DNA from: Xenorhabdus bovienii
GTDB taxonomy: Bacteria > Pseudomonadota > Gammaproteobacteria > Enterobacterales > Enterobacteriaceae
Assembly: GCF_024721015.1 (NCBI RefSeq)
Contig: NZ_JANAIF010000007.1
Coordinates: 34,378 to 98,377 of the forward strand
Direction: 5' to 3'
Length of the DNA stretch: 64,000 bases
In this document: piece by piece, positions 43,097 to 55,687 of the stretch
Layout of the letters: every line of letters begins with the position of its first letter
How positions within the stretch are numbered: the stretch's first letter is position 1
Made by a program: the position numbers and the translations under genes
Notes under the pieces: model-generated
Told to the model about the DNA's origin: nothing
What the model saw: the letters and a program-made list of their open reading frames with translations, nothing else
Databases searched by the model: none

Positions 43097-44434
43097 ATGA
43101 GTAGCCGTAAATATTTTGGTACTGATGGTATTCGTGGCAAAGTGGGTGATAGCCCAATTACCCCTGATTTTGTTTTGAAACTCGGTTGGGCTGCGGGAAA
43201 AGTACTGGCGCGTCATGGTTCTCGCAAAATTATCATTGGTAAAGATACGCGTATTTCCGGCTATATGCTGGAGTCTGCTCTAGAAGCAGGGTTGGCAGCA
43301 GCGGGTCTATCGGCATCTTTTACTGGCCCCATGCCAACACCGGCTGTGGCCTATTTGACACGTACTTTCCGCGCAGAAGCGGGAATTGTCATTTCAGCCT
43401 CTCACAATCCTTACTATGACAACGGTATTAAATTCTTCTCTATCGATGGAACCAAACTGCCTGATAATGTTGAAGAAGCCATTGAGGCTGAAATGGAAAA
43501 ACCACTGACCTGCGTAGAGTCTGCTGAGTTGGGGCGTGCCAATCGGATTGTTGATGCGGCTGGTCGTTACATTGAATTCTGTAAAGGCACATTCCCGAGT
43601 GAACAAAGCCTGAATGGATTGAAAGTTGTATTGGATTGTGCCAATGGGGCAACCTACCATATTGCCCCGAACGTTCTCAGAGAACTGGGTGCGAATGTTG
43701 TGACCATTGGCTGTGAGCCGAATGGCATCAACATTAATGAAGAGTGTGGTGCAACAGATGTTCGCCTGTTACAGAAGCGGGTACAGGAAGAGCAGGCTGA
43801 TGTTGGTCTGGCATTTGATGGTGATGGTGATCGCATTATCATGGTTGATCATCTGGGACAGAAAGTGGATGGAGACCAGATCCTCTATATCATCGCGCGT
43901 GAGGCATTGAGACAGGGGCAACTGCGCGGTGGTGCGGTTGGTACTCTGATGAGCAATATGGGGCTGGAATTAGCGCTTAAACAGCTTGGTATCCCATTTG
44001 AGCGAGCAAAAGTGGGCGATCGCTACGTACTGGAAAAATTGCAAGAAAAAGGTTGGCGTCTGGGAGCGGAAAATTCCGGCCATGTGATTTTGCTGGACAA
44101 AACCACGACTGGCGATGGCATTGTGGCAGGATTGCAGGTACTGAGCGCAATGGTACGGAATAATATGAGCCTGCATGATTTGTGCAGCGGCATGAAACTT
44201 CTGCCACAAATTCTGGTAAATGTCCGTTTTACGGGTGACAACGATCCTCTGCAATCAGAGCCTGTGCTAGAAGCCGTTAAATCGGTTGAGGCTGAATTGA
44301 ACGGCCGTGGTCGAGTACTGCTACGTAAATCGGGTACAGAGCCACTTATCCGTGTGATGGTGGAAGGTGAAGATGAAGAATTGGTCACTGCATTGGCACA
44401 CCGTATTGCTGATGCCGTGAAAAAAATAGGATGA
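43097..44434 (+). CDS. glmM: Phosphoglucosamine mutase GlmM
   Basis: GlmM converts glucosamine-6-phosphate to glucosamine-1-phosphate on the way to UDP-GlcNAc for murein and LPS. The 445-residue protein has the phosphoserine loop ISASHNP with Ser102, the metal loop DGDGDR, the sugar-binding GAENSGH, and the C-terminal [15 protein letters not shown] phosphate site. The ATG at 43097 is chosen with AAGGAAG upstream and the E. coli-like [11 protein letters not shown] start. It follows folP by 35 bases. Confidence 0.97.
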   Translation: MSSRKYFGTDGIRGKVGDSPITPDFVLKLGWAAGKVLARHGSRKIIIGKDTRISGYMLESALEAGLAAAGLSASFTGPMPTPAVAYLTRTFRAEAGIVISASHNPYYDNGIKFFSIDGTKLPDNVEEAIEAEMEKPLTCVESAELGRANRIVDAAGRYIEFCKGTFPSEQSLNGLKVVLDCANGATYHIAPNVLRELGANVVTIGCEPNGININEECGATDVRLLQKRVQEEQADVGLAFDGDGDRIIMVDHLGQKVDGDQILYIIAREALRQGQLRGGAVGTLMSNMGLELALKQLGIPFERAKVGDRYVLEKLQEKGWRLGAENSGHVILLDKTTTGDGIVAGLQVLSAMVRNNMSLHDLCSGMKLLPQILVNVRFTGDNDPLQSEPVLEAVKSVEAELNGRGRVLLRKSGTEPLIRVMVEGEDEELVTALAHRIADAVKKIG

Positions 44435-44479
44435 TTTGTTGATTTTTTCTTCGATCAACGCCAGTATTTGAAATTAACC

Positions 44480-44552
44480 TTGCTTGTCTGAAACGCTTTG
44501 GTTAGTATTCACACCCGCTCAATAAGTTAATTTTTCTAATTATGAGCGGGTG
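44480..44552 (+). promoter_or_regulatory. Candidate secG promoter followed by a long-loop inverted repeat
   Basis: TTGCTT (44480-44485) and TAGTAT (44503-44508) are 17 bases apart. Just after, CACCCGCTCA (44512-44521) and TGAGCGGGTG (44543-44552) are exact inverted copies around a 21-base AT-rich loop. This would place a stable hairpin at the very 5' end of the secG mRNA. Confidence 0.5.
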
Positions 44553-44612
44553 ATGCAGTATAACGTTGCTACAGAATTGTGGTAAATCCCCACGAGAAAA
44601 CGGGTACGACAT

Positions 44613-44951
44613 ATGTATGAAGCTCTTTTAGGTGTATTCTTGCTGGCTGGTCTTGGAGTGATTGCTCTGGTTCTGCTACAGCAGGGTAAAGGTGCTGATA
44701 TGGGTGCTTCTTTCGGTGCGGGTGCGTCTGCAACACTGTTTGGTTCATCGGGCTCTAGTAATTTTATGACCCGTATGACGGCTGTTTTCGCTACATTGTT
44801 TTTTGTTATCAGTTTGATTCTGGGTAACATGACCAGTAACCGAACTGGTTCAGACAGTAAGTGGGAAAATCTTGCTGAGCCTGTAAAAGTTGAAAAACAA
44901 GCAGAAGTACCAGCGTCGCCAGTAAAACCAAATAGTGATATCCCACAGTAA
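44613..44951 (+). CDS. secG: Protein-export membrane protein SecG
   Basis: SecG is the small subunit of the SecYEG translocon and assists SecA-driven export. The 112-residue protein has two transmembrane segments (about 3-23 and 52-72) with the loop [19 protein letters not shown] between them. The polar C terminus is variable. tRNA-Leu(GAG) follows, as in E. coli. Confidence 0.95.
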   Translation: MYEALLGVFLLAGLGVIALVLLQQGKGADMGASFGAGASATLFGSSGSSNFMTRMTAVFATLFFVISLILGNMTSNRTGSDSKWENLAEPVKVEKQAEVPASPVKPNSDIPQ

Positions 44952-45049
44952 TTTTCAGTAAAAGAATTAAAATGGAGTTGTTAGTTTAACCAGGTTGTTA
45001 GTTTAAGTAGTAAGAAGCGACAGGTTGAAATAACAGTTTTATAATCAGT

Positions 45050-45139
45050 GCCGAGGTGGTGAAATTGGTATACACGCTACCTTGAGGTGGTAGTGCCTAA
45101 ACAACGGGCGTACGGGTTCAAGTCCCGTCCTCGGCACCA
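45050..45139 (+). tRNA. leuU: tRNA-Leu (GAG)
   Basis: The class II tRNA has acceptor arms GCCGAGG (45050-45056) and CCTCGGC (45129-45135), then A and an encoded CCA (45137-45139). The anticodon arm is CTACC-TTGAGGT-GGTAG, so the anticodon is GAG. A long variable arm and GGTTCAAGTCC T-arm are present. Two near-identical 17-base repeats with core GTTGTTAGTTTAA (44977-45006) lie just upstream. Confidence 0.97.
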
Positions 45140-45196
45140 TAATCTAGAAACTTGCGTTTTTAGTATTATCAGCGTAAGATTTGCCACGTTTTCGAA

Positions 45197-45273
<77 letters not shown>

Positions 45274-45410
45274 CTTCTTAACAACATGTACCTTTTCAAG
45301 AGTCATAATTCAGCAGCCATAGAGATATCGATCCTGATTTGAAAGGTTGTTTTGATAGGTATAAAAGAAGTTGGTTGAGACCACTGGCAGTAAACAGGGT
45401 CCAGTTGCAT

Positions 45411-45436
45411 AAAGCCCCGAGTATCGGGGTTTTTTG
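45411..45436 (+). terminator. Terminator/attenuator between metY and rimP
   Basis: CCCCGA (45415-45420) pairs with TCGGGG (45424-45429) around GTA and can be extended by A-T pairs; seven T residues follow. It should reduce transcription from metY into rimP-nusA. Confidence 0.85.
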
Positions 45437-45496
45437 TTATTTGACAGCAGAACTACTGGGCTAATATAGCCCTTTTTTTATGTCTTGGGGGTGGGC

Positions 45497-45949
45497 TTGT
45501 CCACATTAGAGCAAAAATTAACAGCGATGATTTCAGCACCAGTTGAAGCTTTGGGGTTTGAATTAGTGGGCCTGGAGTTTATCCGTGCACGTGTATCAAC
45601 ACTGCGGGTCTATATCGATAGTGAGGAGGGTATCACTGTTGATAATTGTGCTGATGTGAGCCACCAGGTCAGTGCAGTACTCGATGTCGAAGATCCGATC
45701 TCAGTGCTTTATAACCTGGAAATATCTTCACCAGGACTTGAACGTCCACTGTTTAAGGCTGAACATTACCAGCGTTTTATGGGTGAAGAAGTTAGTCTGG
45801 TTTTACGTATGGCAATGCAGAATCGCCGTAGATGGCAAGGTATTATCAAAGTTGTCGATGGTGAAATGATTACGGTTACGGTGGATGGAAAAGACGAAGT
45901 GTTCGCACTGAGCAACATCCAGAAAGCGAACCTGGTACCCCACTTTTAA
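45497..45949 (+). CDS. rimP: Ribosome maturation factor RimP
   Basis: RimP binds the 30S subunit and helps its assembly. The 150-residue protein has the two-domain RimP fold with [12 protein letters not shown] strand, [19 protein letters not shown] and the C-terminal SH3-like part ending in PHF. The start is TTG at 45497 with a GGGGGTGG stretch upstream, giving MSTLEQKL, as in E. coli. nusA follows after 21 bases. Confidence 0.96.
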   Translation: MSTLEQKLTAMISAPVEALGFELVGLEFIRARVSTLRVYIDSEEGITVDNCADVSHQVSAVLDVEDPISVLYNLEISSPGLERPLFKAEHYQRFMGEEVSLVLRMAMQNRRRWQGIIKVVDGEMITVTVDGKDEVFALSNIQKANLVPHF

Positions 45950-47479
<1,530 letters not shown>

Positions 47480-47504
47480 ATAAACTGTAGCAGGAAGGAA
47501 CAGA

Positions 47505-50279
47505 ATGACAGAGGTAACCGTAAAATTACTGGCAGAAGAGATCCAGACATCGGTTGAACGCCTGATCCAGCAATTCGCTGATGCTGGCATTCAGAAAACC
47601 GCAACTGACTCTGTTTCCCAGAGAGAAAAAGAATCTTTGCTGGCACACTTGAACCGCGAACAAGGTGGTTCTGGCGGCCAGCCAGGTAAATTGACACTAC
47701 AGCGTAAGACTCGCAGTACACTAAACGTTCCTGGCACCGGTGGCAAAAGTAAATCGGTAGCGATTGAAGTCCGCAAAAAACGCACATATGTGAACCGTGA
47801 TGCGATTGAACAATCTCAAACGGAAGAACAGGCGAAGCGTGAAGCGGAAGAGCAGGCTCGGCGCGAGGTAGAAGAAAAGGCGCGGCTTGAAACTGAAGCG
47901 AAAAAATTCGCGGAAGAGCAAGCTAAACGTGATGCTGAAGAACAGGCAAAACGTGAAGCAGCAAAGAGCGCTCAACGTGAAGCAGAAGAAAAAGCTAAAC
48001 GCGAAGGGGTTGAAATGACTCAGCGTGAGGCGGCGGAAAAAGAAAAAGTGACTAAGCAACATACCGAAAACAAACCAAAATCAGTTCAGACTGAGCCTGC
48101 CGTGCAAAGTGAAAAAGCACGCCGTGAAGCCGAAGCAGCAGATTTAAAACGCAAAGCTGAAGAAGAGGTGCACCGCAAAGTTGAAGCGGAAGCGAAACGT
48201 GTCGCGGAAGAAGCGCGTCGCATGGCAGAAGAAAATAAAGATAAATGGTCAGAAACCGCTGAACCCAGCGAAAGTACTGATGATTATCACGTAACCACTT
48301 CCCAACACGCCCGTGCTGCGGAAGACGAAAATGACGCTAAAGTTGAAGGCGATCGCCGTACCCGTAGCCGTGGCGGCAAAGCTACCCGCCAGAAGAAGAA
48401 TAACAAACATTCTGAATCGAAAGCTGATCGCGAAGAAGCACGTGCAGTCGGCCGTACCAAAGGCAAACAGCGTAAACCGAGTACCTTACAGCAGAGCTTC
48501 ACCAAGCCAGTTGCCGCGGTTAACCGTGATGTTGTGATTGGTGAAACCATTACCGTAGCTGAACTAGCCAACAAGATGGCGGTCAAAGGTTCCCAAGTTA
48601 TCAAGACCATGATGAAGATGGGCGCAATGGCGACCATTAATCAAGTTGTTGATCAGGAAACCGCACAGCTAGTTGCTGAAGAAATGGGGCACAAAGTTAT
48701 CCTGCGTCGTGAAAACGAACTGGAAGAAGCGCTGATGAGCGATCGTGACACAGGTGAAACGCTAGCTGAATCACGTGCGCCTGTTGTTACCATCATGGGT
48801 CACGTTGACCACGGTAAAACCTCACTGCTGGACTACATTCGTTCTACTAAAGTAGCTTCTGGCGAAGCAGGTGGCATTACCCAGCATATCGGTGCGTACC
48901 ATGTACAAACTGAAAAAGGTATGATCACCTTCCTTGATACCCCAGGACATGCTGCGTTTACTTCTATGCGTGCTCGTGGTGCCAAGGCGACGGATATCGT
49001 AGTTCTGGTTGTCGCAGCGGATGATGGCGTGATGCCTCAGACCGTGGAAGCCATCCAGCACGCCAAGGCAGCTAACGTACCTGTTGTTGTTGCTGTGAAC
49101 AAAATCGATAAGCCAGACGCAGATCCAGATCGCGTCAAGAATGAACTGACACAATACGGTATCATTCCTGAGGAATGGGGTGGTGAAAACCAGTTCATGA
49201 ACGTTTCTGCTAAAGCAGGTATCGGTATTGATGAATTGCTGGAATCTATTCTGCTACAGGCTGAACTGCTTGAACTGAACGCTGTGCGTACTGGTATGGC
49301 TAATGGTGTGGTCATTGAATCCTTCTTGGATAAAGGCCGTGGCCCAGTTGCAACCATTCTGGTTCAATCAGGTACTCTGAATAAGGGCGACATCGTCCTG
49401 TGTGGCTTTGAATATGGCCGTATCCGTGCGATGCGTGACGAACTTGGCTTTGAAGTCATGTCTGCTGGCCCATCCATTCCAGTCGAAATTCTAGGTCTTT
49501 CCAGCGTACCGTCAGCGGGTGATGAAGCGACTGTGGTACGTGACGAGAAGAAAGCTCGTGAAGTGGCCTTGTACCGTCAGGGTAAATTCCGCGAAGTGAA
49601 ACTGGCTCGCCAGCAGAAATCTAAACTGGAAAACATGTTTGCTAACATGGAAGAAGGTAAGGTATCTGAACTGAACATCGTTCTGAAAACCGACGTTCAG
49701 GGTACATGTGAAGCGATCTGCGACTCACTGCTGAAACTGTCTACTGATGAAGTGAAAGTGAAAATCATCGGTTCTGGTGTCGGCGGAATCACTGAAACTG
49801 ATGCGACTCTTGCCGCAGCGTCTAACGCAATCATTCTGGGCTTCAACGTCCGTGCGGATGCTTCTGCACGTCGTATTATTGAAAGCGAAAGTGTTGATCT
49901 GCGTTACTACTCCGTTATCTATAGTCTGATTGATGAAATCAAACAGGCAATGAGTGGTATGCTGGCGCCAGAATACAAACAGCAGATCATGGGTCTTGCA
50001 GAAGTCCGTGATGTCTTTAAATCACCGAAGTTTGGTGCTATTGCTGGCTGTATGGTGACAGAAGGCTCCATCAAGCGTAATAATCCTATCCGCGTCCTGC
50101 GTGACAACGTGGTTATCTACGAAGGTGAGCTGGAATCCCTGCGTCGCTTTAAGGATGACGTTAACGAAGTCCGTAATGGTATGGAATGTGGTATCGGTGT
50201 GAAGAACTACAATGACGTCCGTGTTGGTGACATGATTGAAGTCTTTGAAATTATTGAAATCAAACGCTCCATCGTTTAA
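47505..50279 (+). CDS. infB: Translation initiation factor IF-2
   Basis: IF2 is the GTPase that brings fMet-tRNA to the 30S subunit and promotes subunit joining. The 924-residue protein has a small N-terminal IF2N domain (1-50) and a long charged helix-like region (about 90-260) built from [16 protein letters not shown] units. A second IF2N domain is at about 340-390. The G domain follows, with GHVDHGKT near 432, DTPGH and NKID, then domains II, III and C1/C2. It is about 34 residues longer than the E. coli protein, the excess lying mainly in the charged region. Confidence 0.97.
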   Translation: MTEVTVKLLAEEIQTSVERLIQQFADAGIQKTATDSVSQREKESLLAHLNREQGGSGGQPGKLTLQRKTRSTLNVPGTGGKSKSVAIEVRKKRTYVNRDAIEQSQTEEQAKREAEEQARREVEEKARLETEAKKFAEEQAKRDAEEQAKREAAKSAQREAEEKAKREGVEMTQREAAEKEKVTKQHTENKPKSVQTEPAVQSEKARREAEAADLKRKAEEEVHRKVEAEAKRVAEEARRMAEENKDKWSETAEPSESTDDYHVTTSQHARAAEDENDAKVEGDRRTRSRGGKATRQKKNNKHSESKADREEARAVGRTKGKQRKPSTLQQSFTKPVAAVNRDVVIGETITVAELANKMAVKGSQVIKTMMKMGAMATINQVVDQETAQLVAEEMGHKVILRRENELEEALMSDRDTGETLAESRAPVVTIMGHVDHGKTSLLDYIRSTKVASGEAGGITQHIGAYHVQTEKGMITFLDTPGHAAFTSMRARGAKATDIVVLVVAADDGVMPQTVEAIQHAKAANVPVVVAVNKIDKPDADPDRVKNELTQYGIIPEEWGGENQFMNVSAKAGIGIDELLESILLQAELLELNAVRTGMANGVVIESFLDKGRGPVATILVQSGTLNKGDIVLCGFEYGRIRAMRDELGFEVMSAGPSIPVEILGLSSVPSAGDEATVVRDEKKAREVALYRQGKFREVKLARQQKSKLENMFANMEEGKVSELNIVLKTDVQGTCEAICDSLLKLSTDEVKVKIIGSGVGGITETDATLAAASNAIILGFNVRADASARRIIESESVDLRYYSVIYSLIDEIKQAMSGMLAPEYKQQIMGLAEVRDVFKSPKFGAIAGCMVTEGSIKRNNPIRVLRDNVVIYEGELESLRRFKDDVNEVRNGMECGIGVKNYNDVRVGDMIEVFEIIEIKRSIV

Positions 50280-50303
50280 TACCATCATAGATTCATTCCA
50301 TTC

Positions 50304-50326
50304 TTGGGGGGCTTTATGCCCCCCAA
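50304..50326 (+). other. Stable hairpin in the infB-rbfA spacer
   Basis: TTGGGGGGC (50304-50312) pairs exactly with GCCCCCCAA (50318-50326) around TTTAT. No T-run follows, so it is probably an mRNA processing or stability element within the operon and not a terminator. Confidence 0.6.
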
Positions 50327-50345
50327 AATGTCAGGAGATAAAACA

Positions 50346-50756
50346 ATGGCAAGAGAATTCAGTCGAACTCAGCGCGTTGCACAGGAAATGCAAAAAGAAA
50401 TTGCCATCATTTTACAGCGCGAAGTTAAAGATCCCCGTATCGGTATGGCAACAGTCTCTGGTGTTGAGGTTTCTCGTGATCTGGCTTATGCCAAAGTATT
50501 TGTAACTTTTCTGAATGTGCTGGTCGAAGGACAAGATTCGGAGATGGTCAACGGGGGCATTAAGGCCTTGAATGAAGCTTCTGGTTTTATTCGTTCCTTG
50601 CTGGGCAAAGCTATGCGTCTGCGTGTTATCCCCGAACTCACGTTCTCTTACGACAGCTCTCTGGTAGACGGAATGCGCATGTCGAACCTTGTTACTAAAG
50701 TCGTGAAAAACGATGAGCAGCGTCGTGTTTCTGCGGATCACAACGAGGAAAAGTGA
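50346..50756 (+). CDS. rbfA: Ribosome-binding factor A
   Basis: RbfA is a KH-fold factor needed for late 30S assembly and cold adaptation. The 136-residue protein starts [19 protein letters not shown] and has the [18 protein letters not shown] and [13 protein letters not shown] segments. The ATG at 50346 with AGGAGA upstream is chosen over an upstream TTG within the hairpin. Its TGA shares its A with the truB ATG. Confidence 0.96.
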   Translation: MAREFSRTQRVAQEMQKEIAIILQREVKDPRIGMATVSGVEVSRDLAYAKVFVTFLNVLVEGQDSEMVNGGIKALNEASGFIRSLLGKAMRLRVIPELTFSYDSSLVDGMRMSNLVTKVVKNDEQRRVSADHNEEK

Positions 50757-51703
50757 TGGGGCGTCGTCGTAGGGGCCGTGCGATACACGGCGTATTGCTG
50801 CTGGATAAGCCGCAGGATATTTCCTCTAATGATGCGTTACAGAAAGTAAGGCGGATCTTCAATGCCAGCAAAGCGGGCCATACGGGGGCACTAGATCCAC
50901 TGGCTACCGGAATGCTGCCAATTTGCCTTGGTGAAGCGACCAAATTTTCCCAGTTCCTGCTGGATTCTGACAAACGCTATCGGGTAATTGCCCGTTTGGG
51001 ACAGCGCACAGACACTTCGGATTCACATGGAAAAATCATTTGTGAACGTGAAGTGCAGATCACCCAGCCCCAGCTTGCAGCCGCATTGGATACATTCCGT
51101 GGTGATACCATGCAGGTTCCTTCCATGTATTCTGCGCTGAAACATCATGGAAAACCGCTGTATGAATATGCCCGTCAGGGAATTGAAATTAAGCGGGAAG
51201 CGCGTCCGATTACTGTTTACGAATTGCAGTTCATTCGCTGGGAAGGTGATGAGCTAGAGCTGGAAATACACTGTTCCAAGGGAACGTATATCCGTACCAT
51301 CATTGATGATTTAGGCGAGCTATTGGGCTGTGGTGCGCATGTGATTTATCTGCGCCGTTTGCAGGTTGCCAATTATCCCACTCATAGAATGGTGACACTG
51401 GAACAGTTGCATGAATTAAAAAAACAATCTGAAGAGCAAGAGATTGATGCGGGAGAATTGCTCGACTCATTGTTATTGCCAATGGATACAGCGGTTGCAC
51501 ATTTTCCAGTCATTCAGTTGGCATCAGTTGTTGCTGCTTATTTTAAGCAGGGGCAGCCAGTTCGCAGTAAACACAGTTTAACGTCCGGTGAATGGGTGCG
51601 AGTCACTGAAGGGGATGAAAACAAATTCATCGGCATCGCAGTAATTGATGATGATGGTCTGGTAGCTCCGCGTCGTCTGGTGGTAGAAACAGAACAACTA
51701 TAA
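50756..51703 (+). CDS. truB: tRNA pseudouridine-55 synthase TruB
   Basis: TruB makes pseudouridine 55 in the T-loop of nearly all tRNAs. The 315-residue protein has the catalytic motif [15 protein letters not shown] with the nucleophilic Asp near 48, and a C-terminal PUA-like domain. The ATG at 50756 is preferred to the GTG at 50753 because GAGGA (50745-50749) is then well spaced. It is translationally linked to rbfA by the 1-base overlap. Confidence 0.96.
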   Translation: MGRRRRGRAIHGVLLLDKPQDISSNDALQKVRRIFNASKAGHTGALDPLATGMLPICLGEATKFSQFLLDSDKRYRVIARLGQRTDTSDSHGKIICEREVQITQPQLAAALDTFRGDTMQVPSMYSALKHHGKPLYEYARQGIEIKREARPITVYELQFIRWEGDELELEIHCSKGTYIRTIIDDLGELLGCGAHVIYLRRLQVANYPTHRMVTLEQLHELKKQSEEQEIDAGELLDSLLLPMDTAVAHFPVIQLASVVAAYFKQGQPVRSKHSLTSGEWVRVTEGDENKFIGIAVIDDDGLVAPRRLVVETEQL

Positions 51704-51807
51704 AAACCAATCGCATAAATTGTGTGTGGTTTAAAACAGGCAATTTGGCATAGATAAGAAACAGACAAATTGTACTGGAGCATGGAAATGGTGATCACTG
51801 GGCTGTC

Positions 51808-51836
51808 TTGCGCTTCACCTATTTGCAGCGTAGAAT
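51808..51836 (+). promoter_or_regulatory. Candidate promoter of rpsO
   Basis: TTGCGC (51808-51813) and TAGAAT (51831-51836) are 17 bases apart, with a GC-rich AGCGCG discriminator after the -10. The leader of about 70 bases is where S15 autoregulation acts in E. coli. Confidence 0.65.
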
Positions 51837-51909
51837 AGCGCGTCTATATATGAGTTGCTGAATTAGAGATTGGCACTCATGATTTTTAATTTATATTTGG
51901 AGTTATACT

Positions 51910-52179
51910 ATGTCTCTAAGTACTGAAGCAAAAGCGCAAATCGTTGCTGAGTTTGGCCGTGGCACTAACGACAGTGGTTCTAGCGAAGTTCAGGTTGCCC
52001 TGCTGACCGCTCAAATCAACCACCTGCAAGGCCACTTTTCAGAGCACAAAAAAGATCACCACAGCCGTCGTGGTCTGCTGCGCATGGTTGCACAGCGTCG
52101 TAAGCTACTGAACTACCTGAAGCGTAAAGATCTTGCACGTTACACTGCACTGATCGAGCGTCTGGGACTGCGTCGCTAA
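51910..52179 (+). CDS. rpsO: 30S ribosomal protein S15
   Basis: S15 binds 16S rRNA early and forms the bridge B4. The 89-residue protein matches the enteric S15 throughout: [17 protein letters not shown], then [18 protein letters not shown] strong terminator follows, after which the pnp leader begins, so rpsO and pnp share transcripts by read-through, as in E. coli. Confidence 0.98.
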   Translation: MSLSTEAKAQIVAEFGRGTNDSGSSEVQVALLTAQINHLQGHFSEHKKDHHSRRGLLRMVAQRRKLLNYLKRKDLARYTALIERLGLRR

Positions 52180-52195
52180 TTGATGAGTTTCAGTG

Positions 52196-52222
52196 AAAAG
52201 GGGCCTAATAGGGCCCCTTTTC
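52196..52222 (+). terminator. Rho-independent terminator after rpsO
   Basis: AAAAGGGGCC (52196-52205) pairs with GGCCCCTTTT (52212-52221). Confidence 0.9.
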
Positions 52223-52242
52223 TTCTAGGAAGCGAAGCGGGA

Positions 52243-52357
52243 AGCGGAACGTTAAAAACTTAAGTTCTGTTTCTGAAATTTTAACCTCTTCCGCTACAGG
52301 GACTCGCGCGGCTAATGAGAGTGCTTAAGGGAATTAAGTGTTGTCATTAGTCGTGAG
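52243..52357 (+). promoter_or_regulatory. Double hairpin of the pnp leader, probable RNase III autoregulation target
   Basis: Hairpin 1: AGCGGAA+GTTAAAA (52243-52257) with TTTTAAC+TTCCGCT (52279-52295). Hairpin 2: CTCGCG and GCTAATGA (52303-52318) with TCATTAG, TCG and TGAG (52344-52357), with inner CTTAA/TTAAG. In E. coli RNase III cuts a long stem here and PNPase then destabilises its own mRNA. Position and double-strand length fit, though cut sites were not located. Confidence 0.65.
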
Positions 52358-52428
52358 GGTGTAGCAAAAAGAGAATGTCTATTGTTGCTGATATTTAGAG
52401 TCGGCAACACTAACCAAGGAATATGATT

Positions 52429-54573
52429 TTGCTGAATCCGATTGTTCGTAAATTCCAGTATGGTCAGCATACCGTGACCATTGAAACCGGCATGATGGCT
52501 CGTCAGGCGACAGCGGCCGTTATGGTAAATATGGATGACACTGCGGTATTTGTTACCGTTGTTGGCCAGAAAAAAATGAAAGCAGGTCAGAATTTCTTCC
52601 CACTGACCGTTAACTATCAGGAGCGTACCTACGCTGCTGGTCGTATTCCAGGAAGTTTCTTTCGCCGTGAAGGCCGTCCAGGTGAAGGTGAAACCCTTGT
52701 TGCCCGTTTGATTGACCGTCCTCTGCGTCCACTGTTCCCAGAAGGTTTTCTGAACGAAGTTCAAATCATCGCGACAGTTGTTTCTGTTAATCCACTGGTG
52801 AACCCTGATATCGTTGCCATGATTGGTGCATCCGCTGCACTGGCACTGTCAGGCATTCCATTCAATGGCCCAATTGGTGCTGCACGCGTCGGTTACATCA
52901 ACGATCAATACGTGTTGAACCCAACCAGTGATGAACTGAAAAACAGCCGTTTAGATTTAGTGGTTGCGGGTACAGCAGGCGCGGTACTGATGGTCGAATC
53001 TGAAGCGGAGCTGCTGACTGAAGAGCAGATGCTGGGTGCCGTTGTCTTTGGTCACGAACAGCAGCAGATTGTGATTGATCACATCAATGCATTAGTTGCT
53101 GAAACGGGTAAAGATAAGTGGGACTGGGCACCAGAATCTATCAACCAGCCACTGCATGATCGCGTTGCTGAACTGGCAGAAAGCCGTCTGGGTGATGCTT
53201 ACCGTATTACCGAAAAACAGGAACGTTACGCTCAGGTTAATGCCATCAAAGAAGAAGTTTCTGCGATTATCGTTACAGAAGCAGCAGAAAAAGGTGTTGA
53301 ACTGGAAGGATCAGAAGTTCTTGACGTGCTGTCTGTTCTGGAGAAAAACGTCGTTCGTGGCCGTGTCCTGCGTGGTGAGCCTCGCATTGACGGCCGTGAA
53401 AAAGACATGGTTCGCGCGCTGGACGTTCGTACTGGTGTACTGCCACGTACTCACGGTTCATCCCTGTTCACCCGTGGGGAGACTCAGGCGTTGGTTGCAG
53501 CGACACTGGGTACTGAGCGTGATGCCCAAGTTATTGATGAACTGATGGGCGAGCGTGCCGATCGCTTCTTGTTCCATTACAACTTCCCTCCGTACTCTGT
53601 TGGTGAAACGGGTATGGTCGGCTCACCAAAACGTCGTGAAATTGGTCACGGTCGTCTGGCGAAACGTGGTGTTCTGGCTGTAATGCCAACCGCCAACGAA
53701 TTCCCATATACTATTCGCGTAGTTTCTGAAATTACCGAATCTAACGGTTCTTCTTCTATGGCTTCTGTCTGTGGTGCTTCACTGGCACTGATGGATGCTG
53801 GTGTACCCATTAAGGCTGCGGTTGCTGGTATCGCTATGGGTCTGGTGAAAGAAGGGGATAACTTTGTTGTTCTGTCTGATATTCTGGGTGACGAAGATCA
53901 TCTGGGTGACATGGACTTTAAAGTCGCGGGTAGCCGTGATGGTATCAGCGCATTGCAGATGGATATCAAAATTGAAGGTATCACCAGCGAAATCATGCAG
54001 GTTGCTCTGAATCAAGCCAAAGGTGCTCGTCTGCACATTCTTGGCGTGATGGAACAGGCTATCCAAAGCCCACGCAATGATATCTCTGAATTTGCGCCAC
54101 GCATCCACACTATTAAGATCAATCCAGACAAAATCAAAGATGTGATTGGTAAAGGCGGTTCAGTGATCCGTGCGCTGACAGAAGAAACTGGCACAACCAT
54201 CGAAATCGAAGATGATGGTACTGTGAAGATTGCAGCCACTGACAGTGATAAAGCCCATCACGCTATCAGACGTATCGAAGAGATTACTGCTGAAGTTGAA
54301 GTTGGCCGCATTTATAATGGTAAAGTGACCCGTATTGTTGACTTCGGTGCGTTCGTTGCTATTGGTGGTGGCAAAGAAGGTCTGGTACATATTTCTCAGA
54401 TCGCAGACAAGCGTGTTGAGAAAGTGACAGACTATCTGCAACTCGCTCAGGAAGTGCCTGTCAAGGTACTGGAGATCGACCGTCAGGGCCGTATTCGTCT
54501 GAGCATGAAAGAAGCTGTGACCAATACCACTACCGATGAAGCACTACAATCACCGGAATCATCAGTAGAATAA
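52429..54573 (+). CDS. pnp: Polyribonucleotide nucleotidyltransferase (PNPase)
   Basis: PNPase degrades RNA 3' to 5' by phosphorolysis and is part of the degradosome. The 714-residue protein has two RNase PH domains (the second with [13 protein letters not shown] and [15 protein letters not shown]), a KH domain ([16 protein letters not shown]) and an S1 domain. The TTG at 52429 is chosen: AAGGA at 52416-52420 is 8 bases upstream, whereas the ATG at 52423 is only 2 bases away. E. coli also starts with TTG-encoded MLNPIVRKF. Confidence 0.97.
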   Translation: MLNPIVRKFQYGQHTVTIETGMMARQATAAVMVNMDDTAVFVTVVGQKKMKAGQNFFPLTVNYQERTYAAGRIPGSFFRREGRPGEGETLVARLIDRPLRPLFPEGFLNEVQIIATVVSVNPLVNPDIVAMIGASAALALSGIPFNGPIGAARVGYINDQYVLNPTSDELKNSRLDLVVAGTAGAVLMVESEAELLTEEQMLGAVVFGHEQQQIVIDHINALVAETGKDKWDWAPESINQPLHDRVAELAESRLGDAYRITEKQERYAQVNAIKEEVSAIIVTEAAEKGVELEGSEVLDVLSVLEKNVVRGRVLRGEPRIDGREKDMVRALDVRTGVLPRTHGSSLFTRGETQALVAATLGTERDAQVIDELMGERADRFLFHYNFPPYSVGETGMVGSPKRREIGHGRLAKRGVLAVMPTANEFPYTIRVVSEITESNGSSSMASVCGASLALMDAGVPIKAAVAGIAMGLVKEGDNFVVLSDILGDEDHLGDMDFKVAGSRDGISALQMDIKIEGITSEIMQVALNQAKGARLHILGVMEQAIQSPRNDISEFAPRIHTIKINPDKIKDVIGKGGSVIRALTEETGTTIEIEDDGTVKIAATDSDKAHHAIRRIEEITAEVEVGRIYNGKVTRIVDFGAFVAIGGGKEGLVHISQIADKRVEKVTDYLQLAQEVPVKVLEIDRQGRIRLSMKEAVTNTTTDEALQSPESSVE

Positions 54574-54586
54574 ATTTGACGTAAAG

Positions 54587-54616
54587 AACGGCGTCCTGTA
54601 AAAAGGGCGCCGTTTA
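54587..54616 (+). terminator. Probable terminator after pnp
   Basis: AACGGCG (54587-54593) pairs with CGCCGTT (54608-54614) with a purine-rich inner loop. The T-run is short, so read-through into nlpI is possible. Confidence 0.65.
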
Positions 54617-54702
54617 GTCAATTTTGGGCAGGACGCCTGAAATATACAATGTGGGTGGAGTAACAGGGCATTCTGATTAATGTCTGACTTCGGGAGTAGG
54701 AA

Positions 54703-55587
54703 ATGAATTCTTTTCTGCGCTGGTGTTATGTTGCGGTTATCTTTCTCCTTGTGGGATGCAGCAGCACTGGATGGCGTAAAAATGAAATGATTGCTATTCC
54801 ATTACAACCGACATTGCAACAAGAGGTCATCCTGGCTCGTATGGAACAAATACTTGCCAGTCGCTCGCTTACGGAAGATGAGTATGCACAGCTTTTATAT
54901 GAGAGAGGTGTGCTGTATGATAGCCTCGGGCTGAGGGCATTGGCGCAGAATGATTTTTCAGTGGCTTTGTCTATCCGTCCTGATATTCCCGAAATTTTCA
55001 ATTACTTAGGGATTTATTTTACGCAGGCAGGCAATTTTGATGCTGCCTATGAAGCGTTTGATTCTGTTTTAGAGCTTGATCCAACTTACAACTACGCGCG
55101 AATGAATCGCGGCATTACACTGTATTATGGTGGCCGCTATCGTTTAGCGCAGGATGATCTGCAGGCGTTTTATCAAGACGATCCAAATGATCCCTTCCGT
55201 TCGTTGTGGTTGTACCTTGTGGAAGATAAAATCGATCCCAAGGTTGCAATGACCAATTTGTCACGCCATTTTGACAAAGCGAACCGGGGGCTATGGGGCT
55301 GGAATATTGTTGAGTTCTATTTAGGCAAAATCAGTGAGAAAACACTGATGGATCGCCTGAAGGAGAATTCATCAGATAACACTTCGCTCGCTGAGCATCT
55401 CAGTGAAACTGACTTCTATTTAGGTAAGCATTACCTAAGTCTGGGGGATGAGGATAACGCGGTTGCGTTATTCAAGCTGACGGTAGCTAACAATGTCCAT
55501 AATTTTGTTGAGCACCGCTATGCATTGTTGGAATTAGCGCTGCTAGGCCAGAGACAAGATGACCTATCGGAATCGAACCAACAATAG
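54703..55587 (+). CDS. nlpI: Outer-membrane lipoprotein NlpI
   Basis: NlpI is a tetratricopeptide-repeat lipoprotein that scaffolds murein hydrolases and brings MepS to the protease Prc. The 294-residue protein has a lipoprotein signal with lipobox LLVGC and Cys19 as lipidation site, then several TPR helices such as [22 protein letters not shown]. The length equals E. coli. It lies between pnp and yrbN-deaD. Confidence 0.96.
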   Translation: MNSFLRWCYVAVIFLLVGCSSTGWRKNEMIAIPLQPTLQQEVILARMEQILASRSLTEDEYAQLLYERGVLYDSLGLRALAQNDFSVALSIRPDIPEIFNYLGIYFTQAGNFDAAYEAFDSVLELDPTYNYARMNRGITLYYGGRYRLAQDDLQAFYQDDPNDPFRSLWLYLVEDKIDPKVAMTNLSRHFDKANRGLWGWNIVEFYLGKISEKTLMDRLKENSSDNTSLAEHLSETDFYLGKHYLSLGDEDNAVALFKLTVANNVHNFVEHRYALLELALLGQRQDDLSESNQQ

Positions 55588-55687
55588 CTGACGAACATTT
55601 TCATGACAGATTTTTAAGTCCACATCTTGATAGGTGGGGGCTTGTTTGTTCGTTTAATAACATAATTTGAGCCAGTTCACATTTTAA

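Noticed and set aside
52423..52428. ATG at 52423 as pnp start
   Set aside because: The ribosome site is only 2 bases away; the TTG at 52429 has ideal spacing and matches the E. coli start.
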